A stretch of 64,000 nucleotides of DNA from Cyclobacterium marinum DSM 745 (GTDB taxonomy: Bacteria; Bacteroidota; Bacteroidia; Cytophagales; Cyclobacteriaceae). This document shows positions 45,711 to 55,800 of the stretch, piece after piece (the first letter of the stretch is position 1; each line of letters starts with the position of its first letter). The translations under genes were made by a program, and so were the position numbers. The notes under the pieces are model-generated. The model saw nothing but the letters and a program-made list of their open reading frames with translations, had not been told where the DNA came from and did no database searches. The stretch spans positions 3,764,001 through 3,828,000 of the forward strand of contig NC_015914.1 of assembly GCF_000222485.1 (NCBI RefSeq), read 5' to 3'.

Positions 45711-46946
45711 ATGGAAAAATCAACCCAAATCTACAGAAATATGGACGATGAAACCCCTATCAAAAAGATTGATGAGAAATCTTCGAGTGCAACCATTCGA
45801 ATGATCAGATTCCTTATGACAAAATATGAGTTTAAAAATAACATGGTACTCAACGAGGTCTTTGCAAAAGAAAAAGAAGGAATGAATTACCACCCAGTCA
45901 ATCCCCATACGCTTTACATAGAATGCCGACAGGAGGGATACCGTACCTCGGTAGCAGAGATCAATACCTTTCTGTCTTCAGATTTTATTCCAAAAACCAA
46001 CCCTTTCGTGAATTACTTTAAGCATGTCCGGGATACCTGGAGTGAAGCCAACCATGGGGATTATATCCGGAAATTCACTCGATATATTCAGGTACATGGA
46101 CAAGAACGTTTTGAGATCCAGTTCAAAAAATGGCTGGTGCGCTGTGTGGCCTGTTGTCTCCGCGATGACTTTTTCAATAAGCAAGCCTTGATCTTTGTAC
46201 AGGAGCAACAGAATAGTGGTAAAACCACACTTACACGTTTCCTGATTCCAGATCAGCTGAAGACTTACCAAGCTGAAAATATTTCTGTGGACAAGGACAG
46301 TCTAATCGCCTTGAGTCAAAATTTTGGAATCATTCAAGATGAACTTTCCACACTTTCCAAAACCGAGATCAATGCGCAGAAAACACTGATGAGTAAATCA
46401 CAAGTCAAAGTCAGGCACCCTTATGACAAGAAGCCTAGAATGGAACCTAGAAGGGCTTCCATATGGGGATCTACCAATAAGGCCGAGTTTCTCATGGATG
46501 TGACAGGAAGCGTGCGTTGGCTCTGCTTTACGGTAAAGGAAATTAATTGGAATTACATAAAGGACATAGATATCAACAGGGTTTGGGCACAGGCTTATCA
46601 GTTATACCTGACAAATTTTCATTATGAAATGACAGCGAAGGAAATCCGGGAAAATGAAATCATGAACAACCAGTACAAAACCATTTCTCCAGAGGTTGAG
46701 CTGGTGCAAAAGTTCTTTACTCCAGGTACCAAAGAGGACCATGACAAATTCATGACTGCTACCGACATCTGCCATCAGCTGGCTTTAAATATTTCTGGCA
46801 ATCTCAGAATTAGCCCTGTGGAAATAGGAAAAGCCTTGAAGCTGCTTGGCCATGTTCAGACCCAGTTGCGGAGAAACGAAACCCAAACCTTCCCAGAAAA
46901 GGGATACTACATTAAACAAAACCAACCTACTACTTACTACAAATAG
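45711..46946 (+). CDS. VapE-like P-loop ATPase of a mobile element
   Basis: A 411-residue protein resembling virulence-associated protein E. The Walker A-like loop is EQQNSGKTTLTR (165-176), Walker B is FGIIQDELSTL (205-215), and a sensor region follows in RRASIWGSTNKAEFL and GSVRWLCFTV. VapE proteins are helicase/ATPase replication initiators of phage satellites and integrated elements. A second start, ATG 45741, would shorten it by 10 residues. Its last codons overlap one copy of the downstream TGTAGTAAG-type repeat. Confidence 0.8.
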   Translation: MEKSTQIYRNMDDETPIKKIDEKSSSATIRMIRFLMTKYEFKNNMVLNEVFAKEKEGMNYHPVNPHTLYIECRQEGYRTSVAEINTFLSSDFIPKTNPFVNYFKHVRDTWSEANHGDYIRKFTRYIQVHGQERFEIQFKKWLVRCVACCLRDDFFNKQALIFVQEQQNSGKTTLTRFLIPDQLKTYQAENISVDKDSLIALSQNFGIIQDELSTLSKTEINAQKTLMSKSQVKVRHPYDKKPRMEPRRASIWGSTNKAEFLMDVTGSVRWLCFTVKEINWNYIKDIDINRVWAQAYQLYLTNFHYEMTAKEIRENEIMNNQYKTISPEVELVQKFFTPGTKEDHDKFMTATDICHQLALNISGNLRISPVEIGKALKLLGHVQTQLRRNETQTFPEKGYYIKQNQPTTYYK

Positions 46947-47124
46947 GAGGTAAATATTTGAATTACAGTTAATTAAACTGTAGTAAGATGAAATAATTAA
47001 AGTTACTACAACCTACTACAAACAGCTCTTTTGTAGTAAGATGGTTTTTGATTCATAAGAGATGTAACCAACTGAATATCAAAAATTAAACGAGAGTTTG
47101 TAGTAAGGTAGTAGCTGTAGTAAG
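46933..47124. repeat. Iteron-like TGTAGTAAG array
   Basis: Five perfect copies of TGTAGTAAG: 46979-46987, 47032-47040, 47099-47107 and 47116-47124 on the plus strand, and 46933-46941 on the minus strand inside the VapE-like gene's end. Two 8/9 minus-strand copies lie at 47002-47010 and 47012-47020. TACTACAAA (47014-47022) and TTTGTAGTA (47030-47038) make a 9-bp hairpin with a 7-nt loop. The density and position between two replication genes suggest an origin or a replication-control site. Confidence 0.7.
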
Positions 47125-47155
47125 TGGTTTTTCATAAAAATTAAACTTAAGAACA

Positions 47156-48031
47156 ATGAATGCAAAAGAGGCAAATAAAATATCCATAATAACCTATCTG
47201 GACCAGTTGGGAATCAGACCAAGTAAAGTTAAAGCAGGTTATTGCTTTTATTATTCTCCCTACCGGGAGGAATCAACCCCTTCTTTTAAGGTAAGCCCGA
47301 GCAAAAATCTTTGGGTAGATTTCGGAGATGGTAATGCTGGGGGGACGCTGATTGACTTGGTTCTTAAAATGAATCCATCTTATACTGTTCCAGATGCCAT
47401 TAGGGAAATCGCCTCGGTATGTGGATCTTCCTTTTTTCTTCACCAGCCAGCTATTCCCCGACCAGAATCATCCGAAGAGACAGCTACAGGAATCAAAATT
47501 ATAAAAACCAAACCACTTGGAAGCAATAGAGCCATTTCGGATTATCTTCAATCCAGGCGAATCCTTCTGGATACAGCTAAAGAATTTTGCTGCGAAGTCT
47601 ATTACCGCATTGGTGACAATAGGTATTTTGGTCTAGGCAATCCTCATGAAAATGGTTGGGCAATTCGTAACAAATATTGGAAAGGCTGCACTGCCCAGGG
47701 GGTGTCTACCTACTGTAACAATTCAGCTGATCTTTGCCTTTTTGAAGGAATATTTGACCTGCTGAGTTATAGGGAGATGAGAAAAGGTGACCATTACCGA
47801 GAGGACTTTATGGTGCTTAATTCTTTGGCTAATTTACAGGGGTTCTATTCGAAAATAAATAAGTACAGCCGTGTAAACTTATTTTTGGACAGGGATAAGG
47901 CTGGGAAAGAGGCGGCCAGAAAATTAATGGATAGCCTACCTCATTGCAGAGACCAGTCAGAATTATTTCATCCCCATAAAGATTTAAACGAGTATTGGAT
48001 GAGTAGGGAAAATTTAGGTGTAAAAAGGTAA
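47156..48031 (+). CDS. DnaG-like toprim primase with degenerate CHC2 region
   Basis: A 291-residue primase-like protein. The N-terminal segment aligns with the CHC2 zinc-finger region, but SPYREESTPSFKVSP replaces CPFHxExTPSF and VDFGDGNAGG replaces HCFGCGAGG, so all four zinc ligands are gone. The toprim part is intact: Glu197 in LCLFEGIFDLL and DRD at 245-247 in LFLDRDKAG. No helicase or DnaB-binding C-terminus is seen. It starts 31 bp after the last iteron-like repeat, and a primer-synthesis role in the element's replication is likely. Confidence 0.82.
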   Translation: MNAKEANKISIITYLDQLGIRPSKVKAGYCFYYSPYREESTPSFKVSPSKNLWVDFGDGNAGGTLIDLVLKMNPSYTVPDAIREIASVCGSSFFLHQPAIPRPESSEETATGIKIIKTKPLGSNRAISDYLQSRRILLDTAKEFCCEVYYRIGDNRYFGLGNPHENGWAIRNKYWKGCTAQGVSTYCNNSADLCLFEGIFDLLSYREMRKGDHYREDFMVLNSLANLQGFYSKINKYSRVNLFLDRDKAGKEAARKLMDSLPHCRDQSELFHPHKDLNEYWMSRENLGVKR

Positions 48032-48624
48032 CCGAACAAATTACGATTTTTAGGATACTACAGAAAAACGAAGAAAATGTTTAGAGGATTGGCTGAGACT
48101 TAAGGCTTTGCCTTACAAATTGTTGAATATGCAAATATGCCTATATACCAATACTTACATACATTCCTATTCCAATAATGCTATGCATAATTATATTCCG
48201 AAAGGGAGGGGGGAATGACGAAAAATGGAATGCTGAGTTCCAATAATAAATGCATATGCAGGTATCCATATACACATATGACCATGTATTTAAAGATCCC
48301 TATATCCCAATAAAAATATAATATTAATTTGCATATACTTAGATAAAAACATATGTTTAACAATATTATTAGTAATATTTAGTTATTAATTTATATTAAA
48401 ACAGTTCTTTACTTAACCGACTAGAGGCTATCTAACACGCTGGTGCCACTAGAATTCCGCTGTGCGCGGTCCTTGCAAGTTGTGTCTTTGTCCGACAAAA
48501 AACCGCTGGTTTTTTTCTACCAAAAACGAACTTGCCCCTCACATTTCCCTTCCTGTTTGACAGTTGGGTAATGTGGAGCGGAGAAGATAAATCCTCGCAA
48601 CTCGGATTTAAAAAAAAATATCAA
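48032..48624. other. AT-rich, repeat-laden noncoding region with folded segment
   Basis: No gene is supported. The left part (48120-48360) is crowded with CATATG/GCATAT-type steps. AATATTA/TAATATT (48363-48369, 48374-48380) is a perfect short palindrome. From 48421 the composition shifts to GC-rich: CCGCTGTGCGCGG (48458-48470) can fold, and GCAAGTT (48476-48482) pairs with AACTTGC (48530-48536) around an inner AAAACC/GGTTTT hairpin. The right edge of the element may lie here. Confidence 0.45.
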
Positions 48625-49188
48625 ATGAGAAAAGCAACCCAAAATGATAAGGAAAAGGTCGTATCCATCCTGTTGAAAGCATTCAAAAAAAACAAAAGTG
48701 TCAACTACATTGCTGGTAAAGAAGAAGGAAAAATTCGCTATTTGATGGAATATTCTTTTGAAAACTGCATTGATATGGGTGAAGTTTTTATTTCGGAGGA
48801 TGGTAACGCTTGTGCCATGATCCAATTTCAGGATAAGAAAAAGTTCTCCTGGAAAAGTACTTTTTTGGATATACAGTTAATTCTAAAAACCATCGGGTTG
48901 GGAAATATTCCCAAGGCGCTGTCCAGGGAATCCTTTATCAAAAAACATTATCCCAAAGCGCCATTTACTTACCTATGGTTTGTTGGGGTCAGCCCGGAAA
49001 AGCAAAAAAATGGCTTTGGCACTAAGATCTTGAAGCATGTATTGGATTATTCCAAAACACTTGATCGTCCTGTTTACCTGGAAACATCTACAGAGAGCAA
49101 TCTCCCCTGGTATCAGAAACACGGTTTGGAGATTTATACCGTTTCCGAAAAGTTTGGATTTCCATTTTACTTCCTGAAAACTGCCTAA
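48625..49188 (+). CDS. GNAT-family N-acetyltransferase
   Basis: A 187-residue acetyltransferase. The acetyl-CoA motif A is LWFVGVSPEKQKNGFGTKIL (Q/RxxGxG/A as QKNGFG), and the final strand region is YLETSTESNLPWYQKHGLEI. The frame is open from 48532, but ATG 48625 begins MRKATQNDKEKVVSILLKAF, the standard GNAT start, and the extra upstream residues overlap the folded noncoding segment. Substrate is unknown. It is 6 bp before a membrane LuxR regulator and could be part of the same transcript. Confidence 0.88.
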   Translation: MRKATQNDKEKVVSILLKAFKKNKSVNYIAGKEEGKIRYLMEYSFENCIDMGEVFISEDGNACAMIQFQDKKKFSWKSTFLDIQLILKTIGLGNIPKALSRESFIKKHYPKAPFTYLWFVGVSPEKQKNGFGTKILKHVLDYSKTLDRPVYLETSTESNLPWYQKHGLEIYTVSEKFGFPFYFLKTA

Positions 49189-49194
49189 AACACT

Positions 49195-50115
49195 ATGACT
49201 GTTCTGAATACTGAAATTCACATTGTAACCCTAGTATTTGTTTTGCTGGAGGTGATGATGTTTTCTCATCAACTGGTATTTTATCTCCAAAAGCCGAATG
49301 AGAAGAAGAGGAAATATTACCTGATTTTGCTTTTCCTCCTGATCCTTTACAATTTGGCCGGAGGACTTTTTCCAGACGAAGATTTACCCCTGTCAGTAAC
49401 TTTGCAATACATTCTTGCCTATGGTGCCGGTTTCGGTATGGGAGCTTATTTTCCCTACTATTTTTACAGGGCATTCAATATTACTCATTTAGAATTTCAT
49501 GCCAAATACGGGGTGCTAATATTTTTGATCTTACCCTTTGTCCTATTCTTTTGCATATTATATCCTTTAGGATTGGATCTAATGACGGTGATCTACGTGG
49601 GAATGATCATCCCGTTTGCCTATGCTTTTTACATGGTGTACAATATCCTTTGGGGCATTCGCCAACGCTATAAAAAAAGTAAAGCCTCCTTCGACGCTAT
49701 CCTATCTTACGTTGCTGTAGCTCCCTGGACATTAATGCCCTTGTTGGCTTATTTGGAAGTGACACAGCTGACTGAAGTTTTATTGACAAATGGTGGCTTT
49801 CTGGTAATCACTGTCCTGTATATCCGGAACATGGTCGAGGAAAACAAAAAAGACCTGGAAACCCTGAATCTTCTGCAAACCAAAAATGAAGATGAAATTT
49901 TCACCATTCGTTGTACCAATCTTGGCCTGACAAAACGGGAAATTGAAATCTGCGAATTGGTCCGGGAAGGTCGTATATACAAGGATATAGCTGACACTTT
50001 GTTTATCTCAGAAAGAACCGTGAATAAGCATATGCAGAATATTTTCAAAAAAGCAGAAAGCAATAACAAGTTTGATTTGTTGAATAAGATTACCAAGGAT
50101 GTGAAGTCGGCTTGA
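49195..50115 (+). CDS. Membrane-embedded LuxR-type transcriptional regulator
   Basis: A 306-residue regulator. About seven hydrophobic segments fill residues 5-215, followed by a short linker and a C-terminal LuxR HTH: LTKREIEICELVREGRIYKD, then IADTLFISERTVNKHMQNIF. This layout, a multi-TM sensor with a LuxR output, is common in Bacteroidota. The ligand is not evident. It lies just upstream of the six-gene secreted module at 50329, after a 213-bp gap, so it might control that module. Confidence 0.85.
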   Translation: MTVLNTEIHIVTLVFVLLEVMMFSHQLVFYLQKPNEKKRKYYLILLFLLILYNLAGGLFPDEDLPLSVTLQYILAYGAGFGMGAYFPYYFYRAFNITHLEFHAKYGVLIFLILPFVLFFCILYPLGLDLMTVIYVGMIIPFAYAFYMVYNILWGIRQRYKKSKASFDAILSYVAVAPWTLMPLLAYLEVTQLTEVLLTNGGFLVITVLYIRNMVEENKKDLETLNLLQTKNEDEIFTIRCTNLGLTKREIEICELVREGRIYKDIADTLFISERTVNKHMQNIFKKAESNNKFDLLNKITKDVKSA

Positions 50116-50328
50116 GACTAAATTTAATGTTTAAATTATATCTAGCTCTAGATTTCTTTTATAATAAAATCTTTGATAAAATTATATAGTAAATAAAATG
50201 TATCTCATAGATTAAAAATTGTTTCGTGAACTAAAAGTTAAAAATAACCACAAATTTATTTTTCCATGTTAAAAAATGTAACGTATATTTAGTTCAATTA
50301 TTTGAAATGAGGCTATTAATTTTTTATC

Positions 50329-51444
50329 ATGGTCGAAAAATACACTTTTATTGTTTTATTTTTTATTTCACATTTGACTATTGCACAAACAACGAGAAGT
50401 TTGGACGATTCAATTGGAAATAAGATTTTTATACCCAGGGAATTTCCAATTCCTAGATTGTTACCCCTCTTTCCAACAGGGATTTCCCTGCTTGATTCAG
50501 GAGAAATACCAAGGGTTGTATCGATTATGAAAAAACCATCATTTCTAAATGCAGGCCAGATTCTTGATTTCGAGGAAGATGGGTTGTCACATTTAAAAAC
50601 CCCTGAGTTTCCAAATACCATTCCTAAGGTAGAAATGTTTGAACCCATAAATTCAGGCATTGGTAAAGAAACTTTTGACTTTCCAGAAAATTTTGATCAT
50701 TTGAAATCAGGTATTCCAACATTCAATTCCGGGAAAAAAGAATTAATTCCAGAAGGGTTTACTTCCCCGAAAGATGGCTTGAGATTATTCGACAATTCCG
50801 ATTTCGCACCAGTACGTACCATACCTGCCCGCATTGTTAACGATGAAGAGTTTCAAAAACTTGATAGTCTAAGTAAAATAGCGATCTCTAACCGGAAAAA
50901 ACTATCAATGGCTCGCGAAGATGTTGAAGAAGGAGTGGAACGTATTGTTTTTTCCAACAAGCTTAATTTTTGGAAAAAATTGTATTTTGAAGGGCTAATA
51001 GGTATGGATCCAACAAGTGGACAGTTAAGCCATTTTTCACCTGCATTAGGTGCTAGTTTAGGAGAAAGAGGTTTTTCATTCGGTGCTGGACCAAACTTCA
51101 CTTTTGACCCAGTCAAACAAATAGAAGAAGCAGTTGTAGGCATTCGAGGATTTTTGAAATTTGAGTTCCCTGGTGAAAAAGTATATTTACAAGCAGAGAA
51201 TAGCGGACATTTTTTGAAAGAGACCAAAAGCCATGCACAGGAAGCAAAAAATAATGCGATTCGCCATGTTCCTTCAATAGGCGGTGGATATGTTTTAAAA
51301 CTTCGGAAGGGTTTAGGGCTTAATCTGATGATGCTTTACCAGCTGGGGCAGTCAGGGAAATTAGAAAGAATTAATCCTTTTCAACTTAGAATGGGATTGA
51401 GTTCCCTACGTAACAATTCCTTAAACCCATATTTAAAGAAATAA
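50329..51444 (+). CDS. Exported protein, unknown function, first gene of secreted module
   Basis: A 371-residue protein with a signal peptide (MVEKYTFIVLFFISHLTIAQ). Residues 20-190 are rich in Pro, Asn and Ile/Leu with no domain I recognise. From about 220 the sequence alternates Gly and aromatic residues (LGERGFSFGAGPNFTFDPV, IGGGYVLKLRKGLGLNLMM), like a membrane-associated beta-barrel or sheet. The following gene starts within its stop codon (TAATG). No homologue is recognised. Confidence 0.65.
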   Translation: MVEKYTFIVLFFISHLTIAQTTRSLDDSIGNKIFIPREFPIPRLLPLFPTGISLLDSGEIPRVVSIMKKPSFLNAGQILDFEEDGLSHLKTPEFPNTIPKVEMFEPINSGIGKETFDFPENFDHLKSGIPTFNSGKKELIPEGFTSPKDGLRLFDNSDFAPVRTIPARIVNDEEFQKLDSLSKIAISNRKKLSMAREDVEEGVERIVFSNKLNFWKKLYFEGLIGMDPTSGQLSHFSPALGASLGERGFSFGAGPNFTFDPVKQIEEAVVGIRGFLKFEFPGEKVYLQAENSGHFLKETKSHAQEAKNNAIRHVPSIGGGYVLKLRKGLGLNLMMLYQLGQSGKLERINPFQLRMGLSSLRNNSLNPYLKK

Positions 51445-52217
51445 TGAGGACAATCTACTTTTTTACGGCTTGTATTTTTTGCATTTGTTTTTTTTCGAAA
51501 TTGACTCTTTTTGCGCAGGATTCCATTCCTGAACAAAGTTACATTGTAAACCTTATGCGATCAGAAGCACACGAGGTTCACGAAATTGAAGGAAATCTGA
51601 TTAGGTTAAATTTTTCTGATCGCTATGGGAAAAAACCAACCTATGAATTGGAGGTGCTTGATTGGAAATCTGATAATGTAGCGAAATTGACCTTAGATAA
51701 AAACTACGGTGACAACTATTATGACATGGATCTGGACGAACTGGGTATTGCTTTTGAGTATGAAAAGATCTATTCCTTTCAGACTTATAACGATCTTAAT
51801 CGAAAATATATAACCCACTTCCGCATCCCTGAGCCCGTGGAATCGGAGGTTCCCACCGTAGAGATTTTGGTGGATCCTATTTCCATGGACTGTGATAATC
51901 CTACCGAAAGCCTTGTGGAACTGGTAGGTAAAATAGAAGGAGGGAGAGGTCCGTACACGGTTGAATGGGAAGTGACGGATGAACTTCGCCAACGGAATTT
52001 GTATGTACCTCGCCGAGATAAAGTACCTAAAAGCGGTATAACCCCAGTTTTACAGTTAGATGCTCCTCCTAATTACTCAGTGTTAGTGAAGGTGACAGAT
52101 GCCTGTGGAATGGAGGCGGAAAACAGAATTTATTTTGTATGCGATAAGGAAGGGAAATCACCAAATACGCTATTTTTTCATCCAGTGAAGCCTTATCCAA
52201 CGGATCCAAATAACTAA
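51444..52217 (+). CDS. Exported protein with a C-terminal Ig/PKD-like domain
   Basis: A 257-residue protein with a signal peptide ending near LFAQ. The C-terminal half (about 135-240) is a beta-sandwich resembling the SprB/PKD-like repeats of Bacteroidota adhesins: DPISMDCDNPTESLVELVG, GRGPYTVEWEVTDE, YSVLVKVTDACGMEAEN. A cysteine pair (the CDN and DACG cysteines) may form a disulfide. The first half has no recognised fold. Coupled to the gene upstream, it is the second member of the module. Confidence 0.65.
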   Translation: MRTIYFFTACIFCICFFSKLTLFAQDSIPEQSYIVNLMRSEAHEVHEIEGNLIRLNFSDRYGKKPTYELEVLDWKSDNVAKLTLDKNYGDNYYDMDLDELGIAFEYEKIYSFQTYNDLNRKYITHFRIPEPVESEVPTVEILVDPISMDCDNPTESLVELVGKIEGGRGPYTVEWEVTDELRQRNLYVPRRDKVPKSGITPVLQLDAPPNYSVLVKVTDACGMEAENRIYFVCDKEGKSPNTLFFHPVKPYPTDPNN

Positions 52218-52234
52218 AAATAAATACATATAAA

Positions 52235-52822
52235 ATGAATATTTTCAAGGCATTTTTCCTTGTCACTGGGATGATTTTGTCATCATGTGATGATACTCTC
52301 GGAACACAGGATTATTTGGACTGGGCACAGGACAGCGCCAATGGTATGAAGGCTGAAATTAGTGATGGAAGGCTAATTTATACGCTGCAATATCAACCTC
52401 CCGAGATGGTTTATCTAATGCGATATCGTGAGGATGGTGCAGACAAAACAGTCCGTGAGGAACGGTTGAAGCAAATATCCACACTTAGGCATTATATACT
52501 TAAAATAGGCTTATCGAATGGAAAAGGTAATTTTCTGGACTTGGCTTCAACAGAAGAAGAAAAACAAAGACTTGTTTATTACTTGTCATACCCATTTCAG
52601 AATGATATTGCCCTAATGGGAAGTCACGGTTGGCAATCACCTGTACTTTATCATTTTGAGCGATCCATGGATATGAAGGCCAGCCGAACATTTGTGCTGG
52701 GGTTTGAAAATGACGAAAACTATTCCGGCATGTCTGTGATTAGGGTTCTGTCACCAGACTTGGGGATAAATGAAGTTTTATTGGAGACAAACGAAAACCA
52801 TACGAAAAAACCAAAACTATGA
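52235..52822 (+). CDS. Lipoprotein, unknown function, third gene of secreted module
   Basis: A 195-residue lipoprotein with lipobox ILSSC, so Cys18 should be lipidated. The mature part is acidic, with a helical segment (VREERLKQISTLRHYILKIG) and later beta-rich stretches. No family is recognised. It is 17 bp after the previous gene, and its stop overlaps the 1642-residue gene's start (ATGA), suggesting it is made together with that protein. It may be an outer-membrane anchor or chaperone for it. Confidence 0.65.
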   Translation: MNIFKAFFLVTGMILSSCDDTLGTQDYLDWAQDSANGMKAEISDGRLIYTLQYQPPEMVYLMRYREDGADKTVREERLKQISTLRHYILKIGLSNGKGNFLDLASTEEEKQRLVYYLSYPFQNDIALMGSHGWQSPVLYHFERSMDMKASRTFVLGFENDENYSGMSVIRVLSPDLGINEVLLETNENHTKKPKL

Positions 52823-55800
52823 AAATTTTTAGCAAGCCTGGTAGAAAATTTTGTGCTAGGGTTCTATTGTTGGTAATGTTGGGTCAGACACTCGGTGTTC
52901 CAACCGCAAATGCACTGACGGGAGGACCTTCACAACCAGAATCCAGGGCATTTGAGCCAGTGGGAACTACTGAGATGGTAGATCTTTTCACAGGTGATTT
53001 CACTTACAACATCCCTCTTTTTGAATTGCCAGGCCCAAATGGGGGGTACCCCTTTAACCTTGCTTATCATGCAGGAATTGGATTGGAAGATGAATCCAGT
53101 TGGACTGGGCTGGGGTGGAACTTGAATCCTGGGGCAATAAACAGGCAAATGCGTGGGCTACCAGATGAGTTTGACGGAGATAGTCTTTACACTACGATGT
53201 CCATAGCGCCTAACATAACTGCTGGGGTGGTTGGTGGAGCAAATGCTGAAATTTTCGGCGGAGATAAAATACAAGGTGGTGTGAAAGCAAGTTTTTATAA
53301 TAATAATTACCGTGGGTTAGGATATAGTATTGGTGCAAACATGAGTGTTGGACAAACTTTAGGCAGTGGAATGACATCTAAACTGGGGTTAAATTTAGAT
53401 GTTGACAATAGGGATGGAGTTATGGCTTCACCTTCTTTAAGCATTGGTTCAAAGTTAGGTGAATTTGGCATCAGCAGTAACTATAGCTCGAAAGGTGGGC
53501 TATCTCAAGTTAACTATAGCTATTCTAATAGTAAGCTAACTGGGATATTGATGAACTCATTAATCCAAGGGGCTGGTAGTTCACTTTCATTAGCCCATCC
53601 GGGTTATACGCCTCAGGTACCCCAAATGATGAAAAGTAAAAACTTAGCTATAATGTTTAAGGCAGGTGGTTCCGTTTTTGGAGTTTTTGGAAATGGTTAT
53701 GTTCAAGGTTATTATAATGAATCCGAACTTGCAAATGATAAGAAGTCTACCCCAACCAGATCTTATGGGTACATAAATTTGCATAAAGTTGAAGAGGATG
53801 ATGAATATGTAACGGACATCAATCGGGAAAAAGACGGTTTAGTTAGTAAGGAAACACCCAATCTCGGGATTCCATTTCTGACTTATGACATATATTCGGC
53901 AAGTGGTCAAGGCATTTCCGGAATGTTCAGACCGTATAGGAATGATTTGGGAATTGTTACAGATGGTAGTGTGAAATCAACCTCAGAATCAAGAGATATT
54001 GGGATCGACGCATTGGCAAAGCATGTGGGTGTAAATTTCACTACTATGTCGAACGAGTCAATTTCTGGTAAATGGACAAGTGGGAATAGCCTTGATACAC
54101 AAAACTTATTGGGATATGAGAGACTTGAAACGGATAAATCATTCGAGCCTTGGTACTTTAAGGTGCACGGAGAACAAGTTGTAAATCCAATTAATCGTAC
54201 CGAACATCTTGGTGGAGAAAAAGCAGTTCGTTTTCAGCTTTCCGGATCGGGAGAACAAGTAAATGTGATCAACCGATTGGTTAATGAAGATGGATTAGAA
54301 TCCCAGTTGGGAGGAAGAGGGTTTCATACCGTTGATCGAAATTCCAGAAATCAAGATATAATTCCTATTTCTAATAGAGATATTGTTAATAAGGAAATTG
54401 ATGATGATAGTACTACGCTCTTTAAACCATTTCAAATTAGCTACATTAATTCCTTAGATAGTACTGTATTGTTTGACAGGACTGATCAAAATCTATACCC
54501 TTCCCATCATTGGGCAGGTTATCAAGCTGTAACTGCAAATGGAATTCGCTATAATTATGCATTACCTGCTTATAATAGGTCTCATGAAGATATGTCATTC
54601 ACTACTTATGACCCTGTTGGGAATGTAGCTAAAGTTAACGAAGAAAATGGTTTTCCGGATTATCAGGTGCCCCAAACTGAAGAGTTTTTTAAAAAGACTG
54701 AGATACCTGACTATGCTCATTCTTATCTTTTGACTTCAGTTTTAGGTCCTGATTATGTGGATGTGACAGGGAATGGTTTAACAGAGGATGATTTGGGATA
54801 TTGGGTAAAGTTCACCTATCGACAGATAACCGATGGGGATATGGATGGGGATAATTATTTCGCTTGGAGAGACCCGTTTGTTAGTGCACATTTAATGGAA
54901 GGGTTTCGTTCTGATGCTGCGGATGACAAGGGTTCTTTTTCCTATGGAACCAAGGAAATTTGGTATTTGGCAATGGCGGAGACCAAAACACATATTGCGG
55001 AGTTTTCCCTTTCCGACCGCAAAGATGGAAGGCCGCCTGCTTCAAAGTTCCAAGACACCCCTGAAATTGGGAATATGGCACTGAAAAAATTGGATGAAAT
55101 ATCACTCTATACCCGAGAAGGAGGAGATACAATTCCTATTAAAAAAGTGCGGTTTGAATACAGCTATGGTTTGTGTCAGGGAATACCAAATTACCAAGGG
55201 GAGCCTGGTGAGCCATCCTTAGATAATGGTGGTAAACTTACCCTTAAGAAATTATGGTTTGAGTATGGAAAATCTTCCAGAGGAAGCTTAAATCCATACG
55301 AATTTTCCTATAATAATGAAAACGATACTGATTTTAGGTATGAATTAGGAGCGTTGGACCGATGGGGAACCTTTCGACCCCATATGGAAGGGGATCCTAC
55401 TTATAATCAGGATATGCCATATACAACCCAAAATCCTTCATCCCGAGAAGATTTGAATAACTATGCGGCTGCTTGGAGTATGTCTGAAATAAGGTTGCCT
55501 TCAGGAGGAAAGGTTCGCGTGGATTATGAATCAGATGACTACGCTTATGTTCAACATAAGCAAGCGATGACTATGGTTCCAGTGGTTAGTGCCAAGACAG
55601 GATACGTCCAGAATCCTACCGATTCATTTGATATTACCGACAATGAAATATTGCCTGGAAATGAGGGGGTTAAAATTCGTTTTCCTTTGCGTTACCCGGT
55701 AAATGCTGTTTCCGGGTCAGAGGATTCACAGCAGTTAGAAAAAAATAAGAATGAAGTACTTAAATACCTTGACACATATAATTGGCAATTGTTTTTTCGA

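Larger units (their letters stand above)
44603..48031 (+). mobile_element. Relic integrated element at tRNA-Ser (HTH, VapE-like, primase-like)
   Basis: Directly after tRNA-Ser lie an HTH DNA-binding protein, a VapE-like ATPase and a toprim primase-like protein, all on the plus strand, with an iteron-like array between the last two. This gene set is characteristic of integrated Bacteroidota elements with autonomous or assisted replication. No integrase, relaxase or capsid gene is in the window, and no second copy of the tRNA 3' end was found downstream. The boundaries are approximate: the left edge is the terminator, the right edge the end of the primase-like gene. Confidence 0.55.

Noticed and set aside
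48421..48540. attC-type cassette site
   Set aside because: Only the left core (ATCTAAC) fits well; the partner core is imperfect and no integron integrase is seen. It is kept only as a finding about a foldable segment.
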